Shown: positions 11,302 through 23,577 of the stretch, piece by piece
Layout: the number at the start of each line of letters is the position of its first letter
Position numbering within the stretch: position 1 is the first letter of the stretch
Source: Tubulanus polymorphus
Lineage: Eukaryota > Nemertea > Palaeonemertea > Tubulaniformes > Tubulanidae
Reading direction: 5' to 3'
Assembly (NCBI RefSeq): GCF_964204645.1
Contig: NC_134025.1
Location: 1,493,001 to 1,557,000, forward strand
Length of the DNA stretch: 64,000 nucleotides
Made by a program: the position numbers and the translations under genes
Notes under the pieces: generated by a model
What the model was told of the DNA's origin: nothing
The model's input: the letters and a program-made list of their open reading frames with translations, nothing else
Database searches by the model: none

Positions 11302-12861
11302 ATGAATATAAACAAACCGATAACCCTCGTATTTCTTAGCTTCTTTTTGAGGGCGCTTCATTTATCAGCGGGTAAGGTATAATTTCGGATTTCAATGATT
11401 TATTTTGAGAGAGCACTGCAGTTGTTTTTCTGTGTAATTTAGGTGGGGAAGTGAAGTACGGTCCATGGTCTACATGTACATCAACTTGTTCTCCAAGCTC
11501 TCGATCTAGAGTCGTGCAGCCGTGTCGAACACCATTAAACGCATGTCGTCAAGTGGCTCCTTGTCCTGTTGCTCTTCCTCCTTGTGGTAAATAAGTTATT
11601 TATCGAAAAGTGAAGTTAAAAACGATGAAAAATAACAAGAAATCAAAGGCCTAAATTATCTTTAAAAAACTGTTGTTCAATAATTTTATTACGTACAACA
11701 ACATTAATAGTTATAATGTAAATTAAATAAATTTCTTTTGAGTTTCAAATCCACTTATACATGAAAAAGGCCGCCCACTTCGGTCAGTCTATGCACCATC
11801 TGAAAAAGATGAAATAAACATAAAGATCAAATCAACTAAATTCAAAATCAGAGCTTGTCCTATTGAAATATTTCTAGGTCACTCGGCCAGCAGCTTATAC
11901 AAGAATCCTGGAAATAACGTGAAAATAAGTTGTCCACAGGGACCTGAAGGAATGCCTGTTGTACGATATGCATGGTATCAATGGTCATTCAAACACAAAG
12001 GGTACAGAAAAACCGTAGGCCTATAGGAGGCTGTGTATTACTTCAATTTCAAACTCTATTTCACAAAACTTGTACTAATTCTTCAAATCGAATCTCATTC
12101 AGATTTTATTCACTGAAAGAAAACACGAAAGATCTGATATTTGTGAAGATCAAATACGAAGATGCCGGCACGTATCAGTGCCGCGTAGAAACGGTTACCG
12201 GCGCAACGATTATTGAAACTATGTTTCATTTACATGGTACGTCAATAATGTATATAACTTTTAAGATTCAATGAAATCTGTGGGATTTCGATTGTATTTG
12301 ATTTACAGTTAATATGAAGTCGGTTTTGTTGTTAAAGTGAAATGATTCAAAGGAATCTTTGTGATGTGGACAAAAGTCATTTCTATAAATGTATTGCACT
12401 TAATCATTTAAATAAAAGCTTTTACCAAGAGGTGTATTTGTATATTTGCAGTAAATGAAGTGGACAGGAGAATAGAAGGGGCTGCCAGTGGGATTGTGGT
12501 AATAGCATTATTAATTCTAGCTAGTTTATTAAGTGTTTACTGTTGGAGGTATGTAATAGCAGTTAAAATTTACACAATAGAATTGCGAAACTCAGTAATT
12601 CAAAATCTTGTATTAATTTGACTGATTTTAAGAAATAAGAAGGTGAAAACCTTTCGAACAAAGAGGCGTTCACACGAGACAAGATTTAACAGAGATGGGT
12701 CGAGGAAAGATGATGATTTTACGGTAGAATATACAGGACCAGTAGCGGAATATACATCAGAAATCAATAATATTGAGCCACAACAACCTGCTGAATTATT
12801 ACCACTAGAAGATGAAGAAGATATCAATAATAATTTACCGCCTCAACCGTTATATTTCTAA
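11302..12861 (+). CDS. Single-pass receptor with TSP1 and Ig domains
   Basis: Six exons (11302-11371, 11443-11586, 11878-12001, 12103-12236, 12452-12548, 12633-12861; phases 1, 1, 2, 1, 2) give about 265 residues. Order: signal peptide (LVFLSFFLRALHLSAG); one thrombospondin type 1 repeat (WSTCTSTC with six cysteines; CTSTC fits the C-x-x-S/T-C O-fucosylation pattern); one Ig domain split over two exons, with the first Cys in ISCPQ, the Trp in YAWYQW and the second Cys in DAGTYQCRVE; a membrane helix (GIVVIALLILASLLSVYCW); and a basic then acidic cytoplasmic tail with two EYT motifs, ending LPPQPLYF. TSP1 lies N-terminal to Ig, the reverse of UNC5. No enzymatic domain is present, so an adhesion or signalling role at the cell surface is likely. 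I do not know a named orthologue. The stop is followed by AATAAA at 12866. Confidence 0.85.
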
Positions 12862-12865
12862 CCAA

Positions 12866-12871
12866 AATAAA
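12866..12871 (+). promoter_or_regulatory. Poly(A) signal AATAAA
   Basis: A canonical AATAAA lies 5 nt after the TSP1-Ig receptor stop codon, implying a very short 3' UTR if it is used. Confidence 0.55.
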
Positions 12872-13263
12872 GTCGTTTGAATTCTAATTGAACCTGAGGA
12901 TTTCTTTTGATTTTGACTTCTTCTTCGAATTATGAATCCTTTAACAGAACCATGAAATTGGCTCGATTCCAGCTAGCAGACAGCTGATTTCCAGGAATTC
13001 CCTTATAACCTCGTTTCCGACTCGGGGTACCCCATCAGGTCAACCTCATGAATAATTAATTAGCCAATGACCCGGGTGATAAATCAGTGAATTATGCTAA
13101 AACTGCCGATCGGATTCTCTCAAAAACTTATCAACCCTTTAATGTTATCCTCTTGATTAATTTTGCGATATCATTTCTAAAAATCATTTCGCCACAAGAC
13201 AGTGAATTCTCTGATATTTCCGACGGAAAATTTCGACAGGAAAACGGCCATTTTATCCTCGAT

Positions 13264-13324
13264 TGCGCATGCGCACGATGAGAACTGTGGGAAATAGTGT
13301 GTGTCCACGTGACCTGCAGCCAAT
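13264..13324 (+). promoter_or_regulatory. ARID4 promoter: NRF1 site, E-box, CCAAT
   Basis: A perfect palindromic NRF1 motif TGCGCATGCGCA (13264-13275) is followed by CACGTG (13306-13311) and CCAAT (13320-13324), about 170-230 bp before the ARID4 start codon. There is no TATA box. The combination is typical of broadly expressed nuclear genes. Confidence 0.65.
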
Positions 13325-13491
13325 CAGTGACGAGTATCAGCGGGATCCATCAGTGTTCAGTGTTTAGTGATGATTTTAGTTTTTGTTGATGAAATGTGTA
13401 AATTATCGCGTTTTTCGCTTGTGATAAACATCAAAAAATAAAAGAGCTCGTATCAGAAACTAACAGGGAACAGAGTAATTAATGATTAGAT

Positions 13492-16400
13492 ATGGTAAGT
13501 GTTTAATTAACGGTAATTAATAGATGATTTATATGTTTAAATGAGCCGGTCTGGTTGTGGTGACAGGTCTGTGGTGTTGTACAGCACGGCGGCGGCGGAG
13601 ATTGTGACGAGTTTTTGTTGAATCAGCTGCATCAGCCATGTCTCAACCCTTCTATCGATTCTCACGCTGCTATAAACATTTAATCAATTGTCATTGTCAC
13701 GTAATGAAGAATTGATAATTTTGGAGATGATATTTTATTTGAAACTGGTCTTCAATTCAAACTCAATGCTTTCCTTCTCGTTCAGAGCTGGATGGGAGAA
13801 AGAGAAAGCTGAGCCTGTCTAGAATAGTCACCATGATGAGTCAGTATTATGAGTCCATCCAAGTAGTATTTCTGCTGTTTTTTGCTTGGTAATGAAATTT
13901 GTGTAAAGCTATTCATAAGGATACGCTTATGATGTAGTTGAAAAAGCCATCTGATTGTGAAGCTAAACCACAGTTACTGGATAAACCACAGTCCTGTTAC
14001 TGGACTTACACCACACTGTCCCTTATTGAGAATAAACTGCAGTCCGTTTCTGACTAAACCTCAGTACGGTTACTAACTATTGTTGGCCTGATTTTTACAG
14101 GGATTTAGATAAAAAGTCTCATGATGCTAAGTCTTTTGCAATTGTTAAATGATTGTGCTTGAATTTTTGATTTTAGGCAAATCATGATGAACCTCCATAC
14201 CTAACAATCGGCACCGATGTGTCGGCTAAGTATCGCGGAGCTTTTTGCGAGGCTAAAGTGAAAAAAGTTGTCAGATGTGTCAAATGTAAAGTAAGTCGAT
14301 TCACAGATGTTTCCATTCAAGCAGGTGTTCAGAATATCACTTATAAAATCTGAATATCTTAAATCTCTGCAGGAAATTTCTGTTTATAATTTCAATGCTG
14401 TTCTGTTTTAGATATCGTATAAATCAAATGGCACCAGTGCTGTTGTAACTGATGATTTGGTTTCTGGAAATCTGAAAGTAAGTTTTGTAACTGTGTAGGG
14501 GAAAAGCGACCTAGAGATTGAATGTGAAATTTGACATTCGTATCTAGGATGTATGTTATATGAAATCTCTACGAAGAGAGAAAGAAAAAGAGTACAAAGT
14601 GTTTCCTTTAGTTAATGATGTGTTTTTGACTATATCCTAATAGTTACCATCTACAGGCGTGTATAAGTTTCAGTTCCACAGCTGTCAGTAAAAGTTAGTT
14701 AGAATAACTTAATTTTCAAGGAGTTAGTTTTAGTAGAGTCAAACTCTGTGTAAAGTGGGTCCTGTAGATGACTTATAGGATATGCCCGTAGTCAATACAT
14801 TGCAATAAATCATATTAATTAGTTCTAGGTAACATTTTGGATTCTTTTTCTCTGTCCTAATGTGAATGTTTAAAGCGTCTAAGACTTATTTATCAATGAA
14901 TAATTTGTGTTTTGATTGCGCAGGTTGGTTGCTCAGTAGAAGTGAAACAATCAGATGGAAGTTTACTGGAAGGAATCATCAGTAAACTGACTGATAGCAG
15001 CATGTACACAGTCGGTATGTATTAAACTATAGACCACCTCATGTGACAATAGACCTGTCCCACTATTCATCAGACTCATATTGATCTGTCATCAACAGTC
15101 AATTGATCATTAGAAATACTGCTCAATTTAGTTCAAATTAACAATAACCAGGTAATTAGTGATACCAGTAGTTCTATGTTGTTTGTGTCAGTAACGTGTA
15201 ACATGCTCGTTCTACAGGATCTGACACCAGTTGAAAATTGTATGTTTTATTTGAGGAAAAATGCTTTAAAATTTTCAACTACTAGATAAATACCATGATA
15301 AATGATGTCATTTATCTGCTGCTGTTTTAAACTTGAAGCAATTTTTCAGCGACTGAACGTAATTGTATTGTAATTGTGGCGTTATCTTTTTATAGTTTTT
15401 GACGATGGCGATGAACGAACTCTTAGGAGATCTCAACTGTGTCTCAAAGGTGAAAGACATTTCATCGAAAGTGAAGTAAGTGAAAATACGAATGATTTAT
15501 TTAGAAATTGCGGCAATGAAAAACCTGCCGGCATATGATGACATACGTTTACTAATGTTGTTTGTATTTGATATTTAGACATTGGACCAACTGCCTCTTA
15601 CCCATCCGGAACATTTCGGCACGCCGGTCATGCACGGCAGTAAGAAAGGTCACAAGAGAAGAAGATACGGTGCTGCGTAAGTGATCAATATTTGTATCAT
15701 GACCCAGTGTTAAAAAAGAATCAGAGAAAACTCTTACAAATTTTACCAAAAACCTCGAAAACTAGAAGAATCAGAGAAAACTCTTACAAATTTTACCAAA
15801 AACCTCGAAAACTAGAAGAATCAGAGAAAACTCTTACAAATTTTACCAAAACCCTCGAAAACTAGAAGAATCAGAGAAAACTCTTACAAATTTTACCAAA
15901 AACCTGGAAAACTAGATCAGGGAAAACTTAAAGGGATTTCTCGTCGGGTGGAAAGTGACGACCCTGAGTGTGGAAGTTGATGCGGGGAATTTGAATTTAG
16001 ATATATGTTTTACAGAGAGGATTCGAGCGATGAAAGCGAAGATGAAAGTCCTCCGAAAAAACGAACGTACGTCGGACGTTTACAGGATATGATCGGACGC
16101 GTTGTCTGCGTGGATACATCCGATAAACGCAAGGGAAGTTGGTATCCGGGATTGATAGTTCAACCATCGGCGGCGGATATTACGCTTACCGCTAAAACTC
16201 ATTTACTCGTTCGATCGTTTAAGGACAGTCGATTGTAAGTATTCAGTAACCGTCAACGGATCGAGAACCGCCATTAAAACTGACGATTATTTTTCGTATT
16301 CTAGTTATGCCGTACTGAAGAAAGAAACGAAAGAATTCACGCGTGATATCGCCATCAAGAATGAGGAAAAAATTCTCAAATCTCGTAAGTATTAAAATGA

Positions 16401-19400
16401 AAGTTTAATTTGCACTATGAATGGTGCCTTCAGAACCTAGCTGCCACCCCTTAGACAATCGGCAGTCTGTACCTCGCACCCCTCAGACAGTCTGCAGACT
16501 CGACCCTGAACACCTTAAAATCAGCATTTGATTTATATGGTTGTCTGCGTAGAGAAGCAGGGTACAGACTGCTACAGATACTGATAGATAGTTGCACTAG
16601 TAGATTCACTACTACAGTAGTTTCACTGTTGTTTCATTAATTTCTGCGTCTTGTGTGTTTTATTTATCGTCTGTAGTTGACACATTATTTATGTATTTAT
16701 TCTGTAGCGATAAAAGCGACGAAAGGTTAGCTTCATCCTCTCTCTCTCTCATACCTTAAGATATCTTAACAACACGTTTCATTTATGTCGGGTTTTAAGG
16801 ATATTTTTCACTCTATACAAATATTGTTGTGTTTTGTCGGTGCTAACAGTTTTGATTTATTGAAATGTGTATTCGTTGTCTCTGCTCGTGTTATTGATTA
16901 CAGTCAAACTTGCTCAAGTCATTTAATCACTGACTACATCGATTTTTGGGTCTGAATTTGTATTTTCAATTCAATTTACTTAGTCGGTATTTGGATAAGT
17001 CATCCACATAATGACAATCACAACTATGACAATTTAACAGACGTTTTATTTCAAATTGACGGAAAATAAGCCACAATTCTGCTCATAACTAATAGATATA
17101 TTAATTGTACTTACAGCTATAGAGAAAGCTTTGTTGTTCTTGGACAGTAAAGAACTCCCTCCATCGTGGATTAAAGAGGAACTACTCGGAACTGACTCCG
17201 AAGGTGATGATGATGGTGAAGAGGTAAATAATGATAACGATGATTGTTAACATCTTGTAAATACTGCGGGTTGAGAGAAAGTTTGTGCTTGAAACGCTTT
17301 GAATTTGTTTTGCAGTTGAATAACGATAGCGAACAGGCTTGTGAGGAGAGGGATCGGTTTGTGGCTGAACTCTATAAATTCATGGATGATAGAGGTACTG
17401 TTATTACTGTCTAATGTTATATCAACACCTGCTAATTGACCAGTATTAACTTGTTAACGTATTTGTTCAATTCTGTTTCCAGGAACCCCTATTAACAAGG
17501 CCCCGGTTATCGGAATGAAGGACTTGAATCTCTATAAATTGTTCAAGATAGTGAAAAATCTCGGTGGATATAATAAGGTTAGTTGCGAGAAATCGCTTGC
17601 TGTTCATCCACTTGTTTCATTCACTGTGATTTAGATGAATATTTTTCAAATGGTTTTGTAGGTGACTAATTTGATGAAATGGCGTTTAGTCTATTCAAGA
17701 ATGGCATTACCCGCCAGCAATACAGCATCACAGCAGATTAAAACTGCTTATAAAAAGTAAGTAAACAATCAACTTAAATAACCGTATTGCATCAATGCTT
17801 TGTACACTAAACTGCGCTTATATCTTTGATGTCTTGGAGTCCAGTTAATGTCCAAGACAGTAAGTGAATTCTTGGGCAGTCAGAGTGTCGATGAGTTATC
17901 AGTGTATTGTAGTAGAACATGTTTTGGTATTCAGTCACGTGTGGCACGTTATAATCCGAGCAGATGACCCTGTTACAAGCGCAGGGTCTCCACTACATGT
18001 ATCTATATTGACTGATATATTGTATCGTGTTGTTTCAGGTATTTACACGCATTTGAAGACTTTCACCGTAAACTGGGAACGTCAATGGGAACAGTTAGTC
18101 GACCTAGTCGTAGTCGCCATGGCAGCGGACGTAATGTTTTACCGTTCCGGGAACGCGAATCTCCAAAGAGCAACGACAGCATTAAAACAGAGGATGAATT
18201 ACTGTGTGATAGCGATACTGAATCTAATCAGGTACATACATGATTCCACTTGTGGCGAGTGAGGGTCCGGATATGCAACTGAAGCACATTTCGTTAAGGA
18301 AAAACTGATTAGGTTTTGCTATGATAGCTAAATGCTAAATCATTGCTATGATAGGCCACTGGTTTCAGCAGCTTATCGTAGCAATGATTTAGATTTTGAC
18401 TTTAAGTAGGAAATAGCGAAAAGTAGTTTCCTTCCGATTTATGAATTCTTTTGTCAATTACAGAGTAAGAATAGAGGTGTTAGTCCTCAAAAGAAAGGAC
18501 GTTTAGCCGGGAAAAAAGAGACTGTGATAAAAGCTGAATCGGCTCCACGTGTGCTGAGAACTGCAATAAAGAAAGAGAAAGACGACATTGTCGTAGAAGA
18601 CGATGAAATAGCGTCAGAAGATGTGCCAAAATCGAGTCCGCGAAGAGGACGCGGACAGAGAGTCCGAGACGAGAGCGAGGATCGGAAAATAACCGCAGCC
18701 GGCGGAAAAGACGAAACGAAATCCGAGAAAACTAAAACGGAACCGGAAACTCGAGAACGACGAGCGAGTAAAATCAGTCTGAAAGACGACGAGAATAATA
18801 AAACTAACGCGAAGAGAATTAATACGAGTTCGGTGAAAGATTCATCGGTTAAAACGACCGCGACGACGACGGCGACGACGATACCGAAAACACCGACTAG
18901 AATGAGCAGTATTACTGAGAAAACACCTTCAAAACGCACCCTTAAAACACCGGCTAAAACACCATCAACAGCAGCAGCAGCCGGAGTTAAATCTGTGAAA
19001 ACAATCAGTGAGAAATCTAGAATATCAAAGGGCAGCGCATTGGATAAAACACCGGCGAAAACACCAGCTAAAAATAACATCAAATCATTCAATGAAAAGG
19101 TACAATTTTATAGTTTAATGTTTCTTATATATGCAAAATTTATGATATTTTGGCGGAAATTAGTTTTATATTTTGATATGTGTTTCAGACGCGTAAAAAG
19201 AAGAAAGACGATGAAAGCGACAAGAAGGACGAAAAGGACGAAGCGAAAGGAAAAAGCAAAATGAAAATCAAGACGGAAATCTCAACGGATCAAGAAATGT
19301 TAGACGACGCACAATTGAATACGAACGAAGAGGAAGAAATACCCGAGAAACAATCGTCGCTTAAATTCGACAACATCCCGATCGGAAGTCGTTTACGGAT

Positions 19401-22400
19401 TCGATACGGTCGCGGACGAACTCAGAATATTTACGAAGCTAAAGTCATCAAAGCGGAAAAAGATGGCAACGTCATGCAGTATTTGGTGCATTACGCCGGC
19501 TGGAATATCAGGTGTGTGACTCGCACTGAACCATCTTTAATTGCTGCTTCTATCTCAGTATTACATACATTATAGGTTATAGTGGGATGAAATTATGCGC
19601 GTATTTGAAATGGTTGTTGATGTTTTTTTTTAGATACGACGAATGGATCAGAAAAGAACGGATTTTAAGTCGTATCAGAGACGTTCCATCTGGTAAGAAA
19701 ATAAAGATGAAAACACCTCGAGGGAGACCTCTTCCGGGAACAATCATCGCTCCACCTACGACTAAGGTACACATTCATATCGTTAAATACAGTACTTATT
19801 TCTATAAGATTTTGCGCTTGACGCAAACAACGTTTTCTCGTTTATCTGAATCATTTTCAGCCGGTTTTAGCAAAAGACGTAAAAGAAACGCCGAAAGTTC
19901 GCGCAACGAAGACGTCTGTTTCTACGCCGGCGCGCTCTATTAGCGTTGATGCGAGTAAGAAATCTAACGGGAAACCTGCGGTGATCGGATCATTGAACAG
20001 CGGATCTAAACCACGTCCTACTCGGTCGAATAGTGTGGAAATAATGCCGTATCCAACTGGTTTACCTGGTGAGTGTATCCTATATCCATCTGTGGAATAC
20101 ATTGATTCATTTACACATAATGAAAAAACCACAATAGGAAGTAAACATAATTTAGGATTTAGACGTTTTAACTTGAATGCTACGAGTCAATTTCAAAAAT
20201 AGATCTACTGTATTTCGCAAGTGCAGCTATAACAACAGCTAAAAACATCGAAATGCTCTATTGTTCTTTATATTGTGGGATTTTCCTTCAAATGAATTAG
20301 AAAGTCGCTGTCTATAGAAACCAATCTCTAATGTTGTGTTTTTGTTTTGTATTTATAATAGTTGTGAAACGTAGAGGGGCTCGACGTATGTCTGGACATA
20401 CTGAAACAGAGGCTCATTCACAAGGTACATTGTTTATACATAATTCAAGGTTCCACTATGATGTACTACACATGCTCTACCGGTGTCATTGACATAATCA
20501 ATTTAGACCAGTCTTAAGAAGATTTCAGACCATTTTTGAACCCCTTGATGATCATTGATCACCCTATTTCTGAAGAGTTCAATAGTAACTGTATCAATGA
20601 GTATTGTATTGTGTTGTATCAAATATTGTGTATTTATTTCAGGATCCGACACAGAAACTGATGGAAGCGAAGATACAGAGGAATACGGAGATACCGTATC
20701 GAGTCAGGAAGAAACGCCTAAAGACGCGTCTGCAGACGTCGCAGGTACCGAGGCAGACGACGAACAATCGCAGGACGATACGACAGTCGATAAAAAACAG
20801 AAAGAGGATCTCTCCGCCGAGAATATCTCCGTTACCGAGGAGATTAGCGACGTCCCTAAAACTTCCGCAGGAGAAAAGAATGAAACAGAAATTGAGAAAC
20901 GAGATGTTAAAATGGAAGTGATCTCGGAAGTGGTTTCACCGGTGATTGAGAAGAATGAAGAAGTCGAAGTTAAGAAAGAGAAATCGGAGATGGTCGAAGA
21001 GGTGAAAGATTGCGACGGTTCAAATGAAGAAAAAACGGACGCAGTAGCCGTGGTGAATACCGACTTAGAAATAGAGGACGACGTAAAACCAGTAGAGCTG
21101 AGTGACGAAACAAACATATCAGAGATTGCGAAATCGGTTGAGGATAACGCGATAAAATCGTTATCAGAGATAGAAACTACCGGTGAAATAGCGAACGAGG
21201 AGAATAGAACGATAGTTGAGGAAACGAGTGTTGAGACGAGTAATATCAGCGAACAGTTGGATCAGATCGTAGCTGATGTCATTAAAGGAGGAGACGTACT
21301 GTGTACGTTGGATGAGAATGAGGAGGGTGATGGAAAGGATACCGGCAAGAAGAAACAACAACGCGCGAGCGCTGGTGGCGTTTTGACGTGTGAGAAAAAA
21401 CCGGCCAAGAAAAGAATTTGTCAAGAAGACGACGGCCAGGATGAGGCTGAGGCTGAGAAAGAGAAAAAGAAGAAACGCACGAAAAAGAAGAAGAAGGTCG
21501 ACGATAAAGAGGCTGAAATCGATGAAGAGATCGATGGGAAAACGAAGAAAAAACGATTAAAGAAAGAAACGGCTTCGGAATCGACGAATGAAGAGAAGAA
21601 TAAAGAATCGTCAACAGCGGAATCTGTAGATAACGCAGCGGGAGAATCATCGGCAGCTGTGAGATCGGCTGCAGGTGCGGCGAGTAATTCCGATAATATT
21701 CCCGTCGACGATCATCATTCGGAAACCGGTCCAGTCTCGACGATATTCGATAACACGCCCCCTACGACTCCGGACGGGTCGGTGATGAATTCAGAGACGG
21801 CGATGTCGTCGTCGTCGCAGGAAGACGATCAGAGCACGACGAAAAGTGAACAAGACGCGAACGCCGAGGTTGAACGTTACATGGCGTCGTTAGAACGTAA
21901 AGAGGGCAGTGAGTCGCCACGTGGCGGCGGAGTGACTACAGCGACGAGTTCCGACGCGGCTAGCGTCGAGGTCGTCACTTCTTCCGCGTCGTCGATTGCT
22001 AAGAGAAAAGTCGGAGATCAGAACGGAACGGAGGCAGAGAAAACGACGTGTAAAAAACGTCGGCGGTCTCGAAAAGGAGGAAAAGTTGGACGACCTCCCG
22101 GGGTTAAAAATCACGGTTAGTGTTGAATTAGTTCATATTACAGTAGACTTCACTCGCGTGCTTCGAACAAAACGCATTAAAAACAGTGAACTGAAAAAAT
22201 CCTTATCAAGGCCTTGATTAGGAATAAATAATTTTCGTAATAATAAAAAGAAGGCGGTGAAAGTCTACTGTAGATATTACAGTTAGATTTTATCTAACTG
22301 TAAGATTTGATATTGATACTTGTTGTCTTACTTTGATAGCGAGTGATAGTGATGAAATTGCCGGTCGTAGTCCACAAGCCGGTTCAAACACCCCTGAACA

Positions 22401-23577
22401 ATCGACGTCATCTCCTGTTAAAAAACGATCTCCCAGACCTTCGCGATATAACTTCTATCTCGGTGAGTGCTGTTTTATTTCACAATTGACTGAAACGATA
22501 TCGTACAGCGATAACCTCTGGATAATTTAACATCCCAAAAATAAGAAATTTTAAAGCGAGTCATAAATGATTCCTTGAGTTCAAAGTTTTGAGTGTTATC
22601 CATTCAAGTAATTTTCTCAAGGAGTATCATGTGATAAACTATTAGCTCCAGGAAACATTTTAGACTTTATTTTTCAATTCATTCTCAGTATGCTAGTTTT
22701 ATTTCATTGTCACAACACGTAAAGACATCTCAATGAATTTTAGTTTTGAGTTATCAACAAATATTGAGTTGGTTAGATAGCTTTTATATAGTTGTTTTAC
22801 AATGCAATGAATTTAACTGGGTTTATCAACAATGTTTCAGATCCCGAACAAGAAGATTTGGATCGCGAGAAGAAAATTGAACTGTTATCGGAACGTATAT
22901 CAGAAATACGTAAGATCTATATGCAGCTGAAAGCGGAGGTAGCGATGATTGACAGACGTAGGAAACGAGCTCGACGAAAAGAACGCGAAGCTTTGAGTAA
23001 GTTATTAGCTATTCTGTGTGTATGAATGTGGGGTTGATTCCAGGCTGATTAGTGCAGTACCTCTATACTGTATCGTATGCAGGTATAACAAATAAAAAAC
23101 TCACAGTATCTGTAGAAACAGTTGCGAGGTTAAAACTAAACCTCATCTTCGGTGGAAGAAAAAATACAATCGCTTTGTATTTTTTGTTCCTCTGAAGATG
23201 AGGTTTAGTTTTAACCTCGAATCTGTAAGGAAATAAACTGTTTCTACGGATACTGTGAGTTTTTTATTCGTTAACTCTACACTGAGATTTATATCAGTTC
23301 ACTGCAGGTATCAACAATCTGCAGTTTACCCCTGTAAAACGTAGCGCATGTCTGTGGAGGGATGAATGGGGTACAGACAGCAGATCGATACCTGCATTAG
23401 TTTGAAATTGACAAATTAAAACTAATTTGTGTTGATTAAATTCCAGGCGCTCAACAGCAGCAGCCATTGCAACAGCAGCAGCTGCAGAAGGTGGTACCAA
23501 CAGTGGAACCTGAGCAGCAGCAGCAGATGACAGAAGTAACTGTTGCATCTGCAGCTACAGCTATGACTCAGAGTTGA
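13492..23577 (+). CDS. ARID4A: ARID4 (RBBP1) chromatin-binding protein, complete
   Basis: Exons: 13492-13494 (ATG only), 14177-14290, 14412-14477, 14924-15014, 15396-15475, 15579-15676, 16016-16234, 16305-16384, 16708-16725 (optional), 17117-17223, 17316-17394, 17483-17577, 17662-17756, 18039-18231, 18464-19099, 19189-19511, 19634-19766, 19861-20068, 20362-20424, 20643-22115, 22340-22462, 22841-22996, 23447-23577. All phases agree; about 1,527 residues, somewhat longer than vertebrate ARID4A/B. Domains: Tudor (1-118; [33 protein letters not shown]), RBB1NT/PWWP-like (~150-250), ARID (~303-395; [20 protein letters not shown]), chromo-barrel (~720-790; [16 protein letters not shown]), a long acidic/basic disordered region with an AT-hook-like KVGRPPG, a coiled coil ([20 protein letters not shown]) and a Gln-rich end. 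In vertebrates ARID4 bridges RB and Sin3-HDAC repression. It is probably the single pre-duplication orthologue of ARID4A and ARID4B. Confidence 0.95.
15718..15917. repeat. 50-bp tandem repeat, four copies
   Basis: Four near-identical 50-bp units (TCAGAGAAAACTCTTACAAA then TTTTACC and an A-rich tail) start at 15721, 15771, 15821 and 15871. The array is intronic, about 40 bp after the ARID4 donor at 15677. Near identity indicates recent expansion. Confidence 0.95.
16708..16725 (+). CDS. ARID4A: Candidate 18-nt ARID4 microexon
   Basis: TTCTGTAG precedes and GTTAGC follows an 18-nt segment that keeps phase 1 on both sides. It inserts PIKATK (first codon shared with the upstream exon) between KILKS and the helix AIEKALLFL. 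Skipping it also preserves the frame. The donor is weak, so it may be an alternative cassette or a chance match. Confidence 0.4.
22141..22271. mobile_element. Tc1/mariner-type MITE, CAGTAGACT family, in ARID4 intron
   Basis: This 131-bp element is bounded by CAGTAGACTT and AAGTCTACTG-like ends, with TA on both sides, between the ARID4 exons ending at 22115 and starting at 22340. It belongs to the same family as 2746-2931 and 45746-45881. Confidence 0.75.
23086..23273. mobile_element. Long palindromic fold-back element in last ARID4 intron
   Basis: Nearly the whole 188 bp is an inverted repeat. The ends read TAACAAATAAAAAACTCACA and its complement with one change, and the inner arms carry GAGGTTAAAACTAAACCTC facing its complement. 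It would form a long hairpin in RNA or single-stranded DNA. It contains the recurrent CTGAAGATG-hairpin-CGAA motif described in the findings. Confidence 0.8.
23303..23396. mobile_element. Small MITE with TGCAGGTATC ends
   Basis: Inverted ends TGCAGGTATCAACAATCTGC and GCAGATCGATACCTGCA enclose about 60 bp. It ends only 50 bp upstream of the last ARID4 exon (23447). A single end of the same sequence lies at 1345-1362. Confidence 0.6.

Noticed and set aside
18487-21117. Long minus-strand frames opposite ARID4 (about 18487-19092 and 20704-21117)
   Set aside because: They are antisense shadows of the Lys/Glu/Ser-rich ARID4 exons and have no splice or start context of their own.
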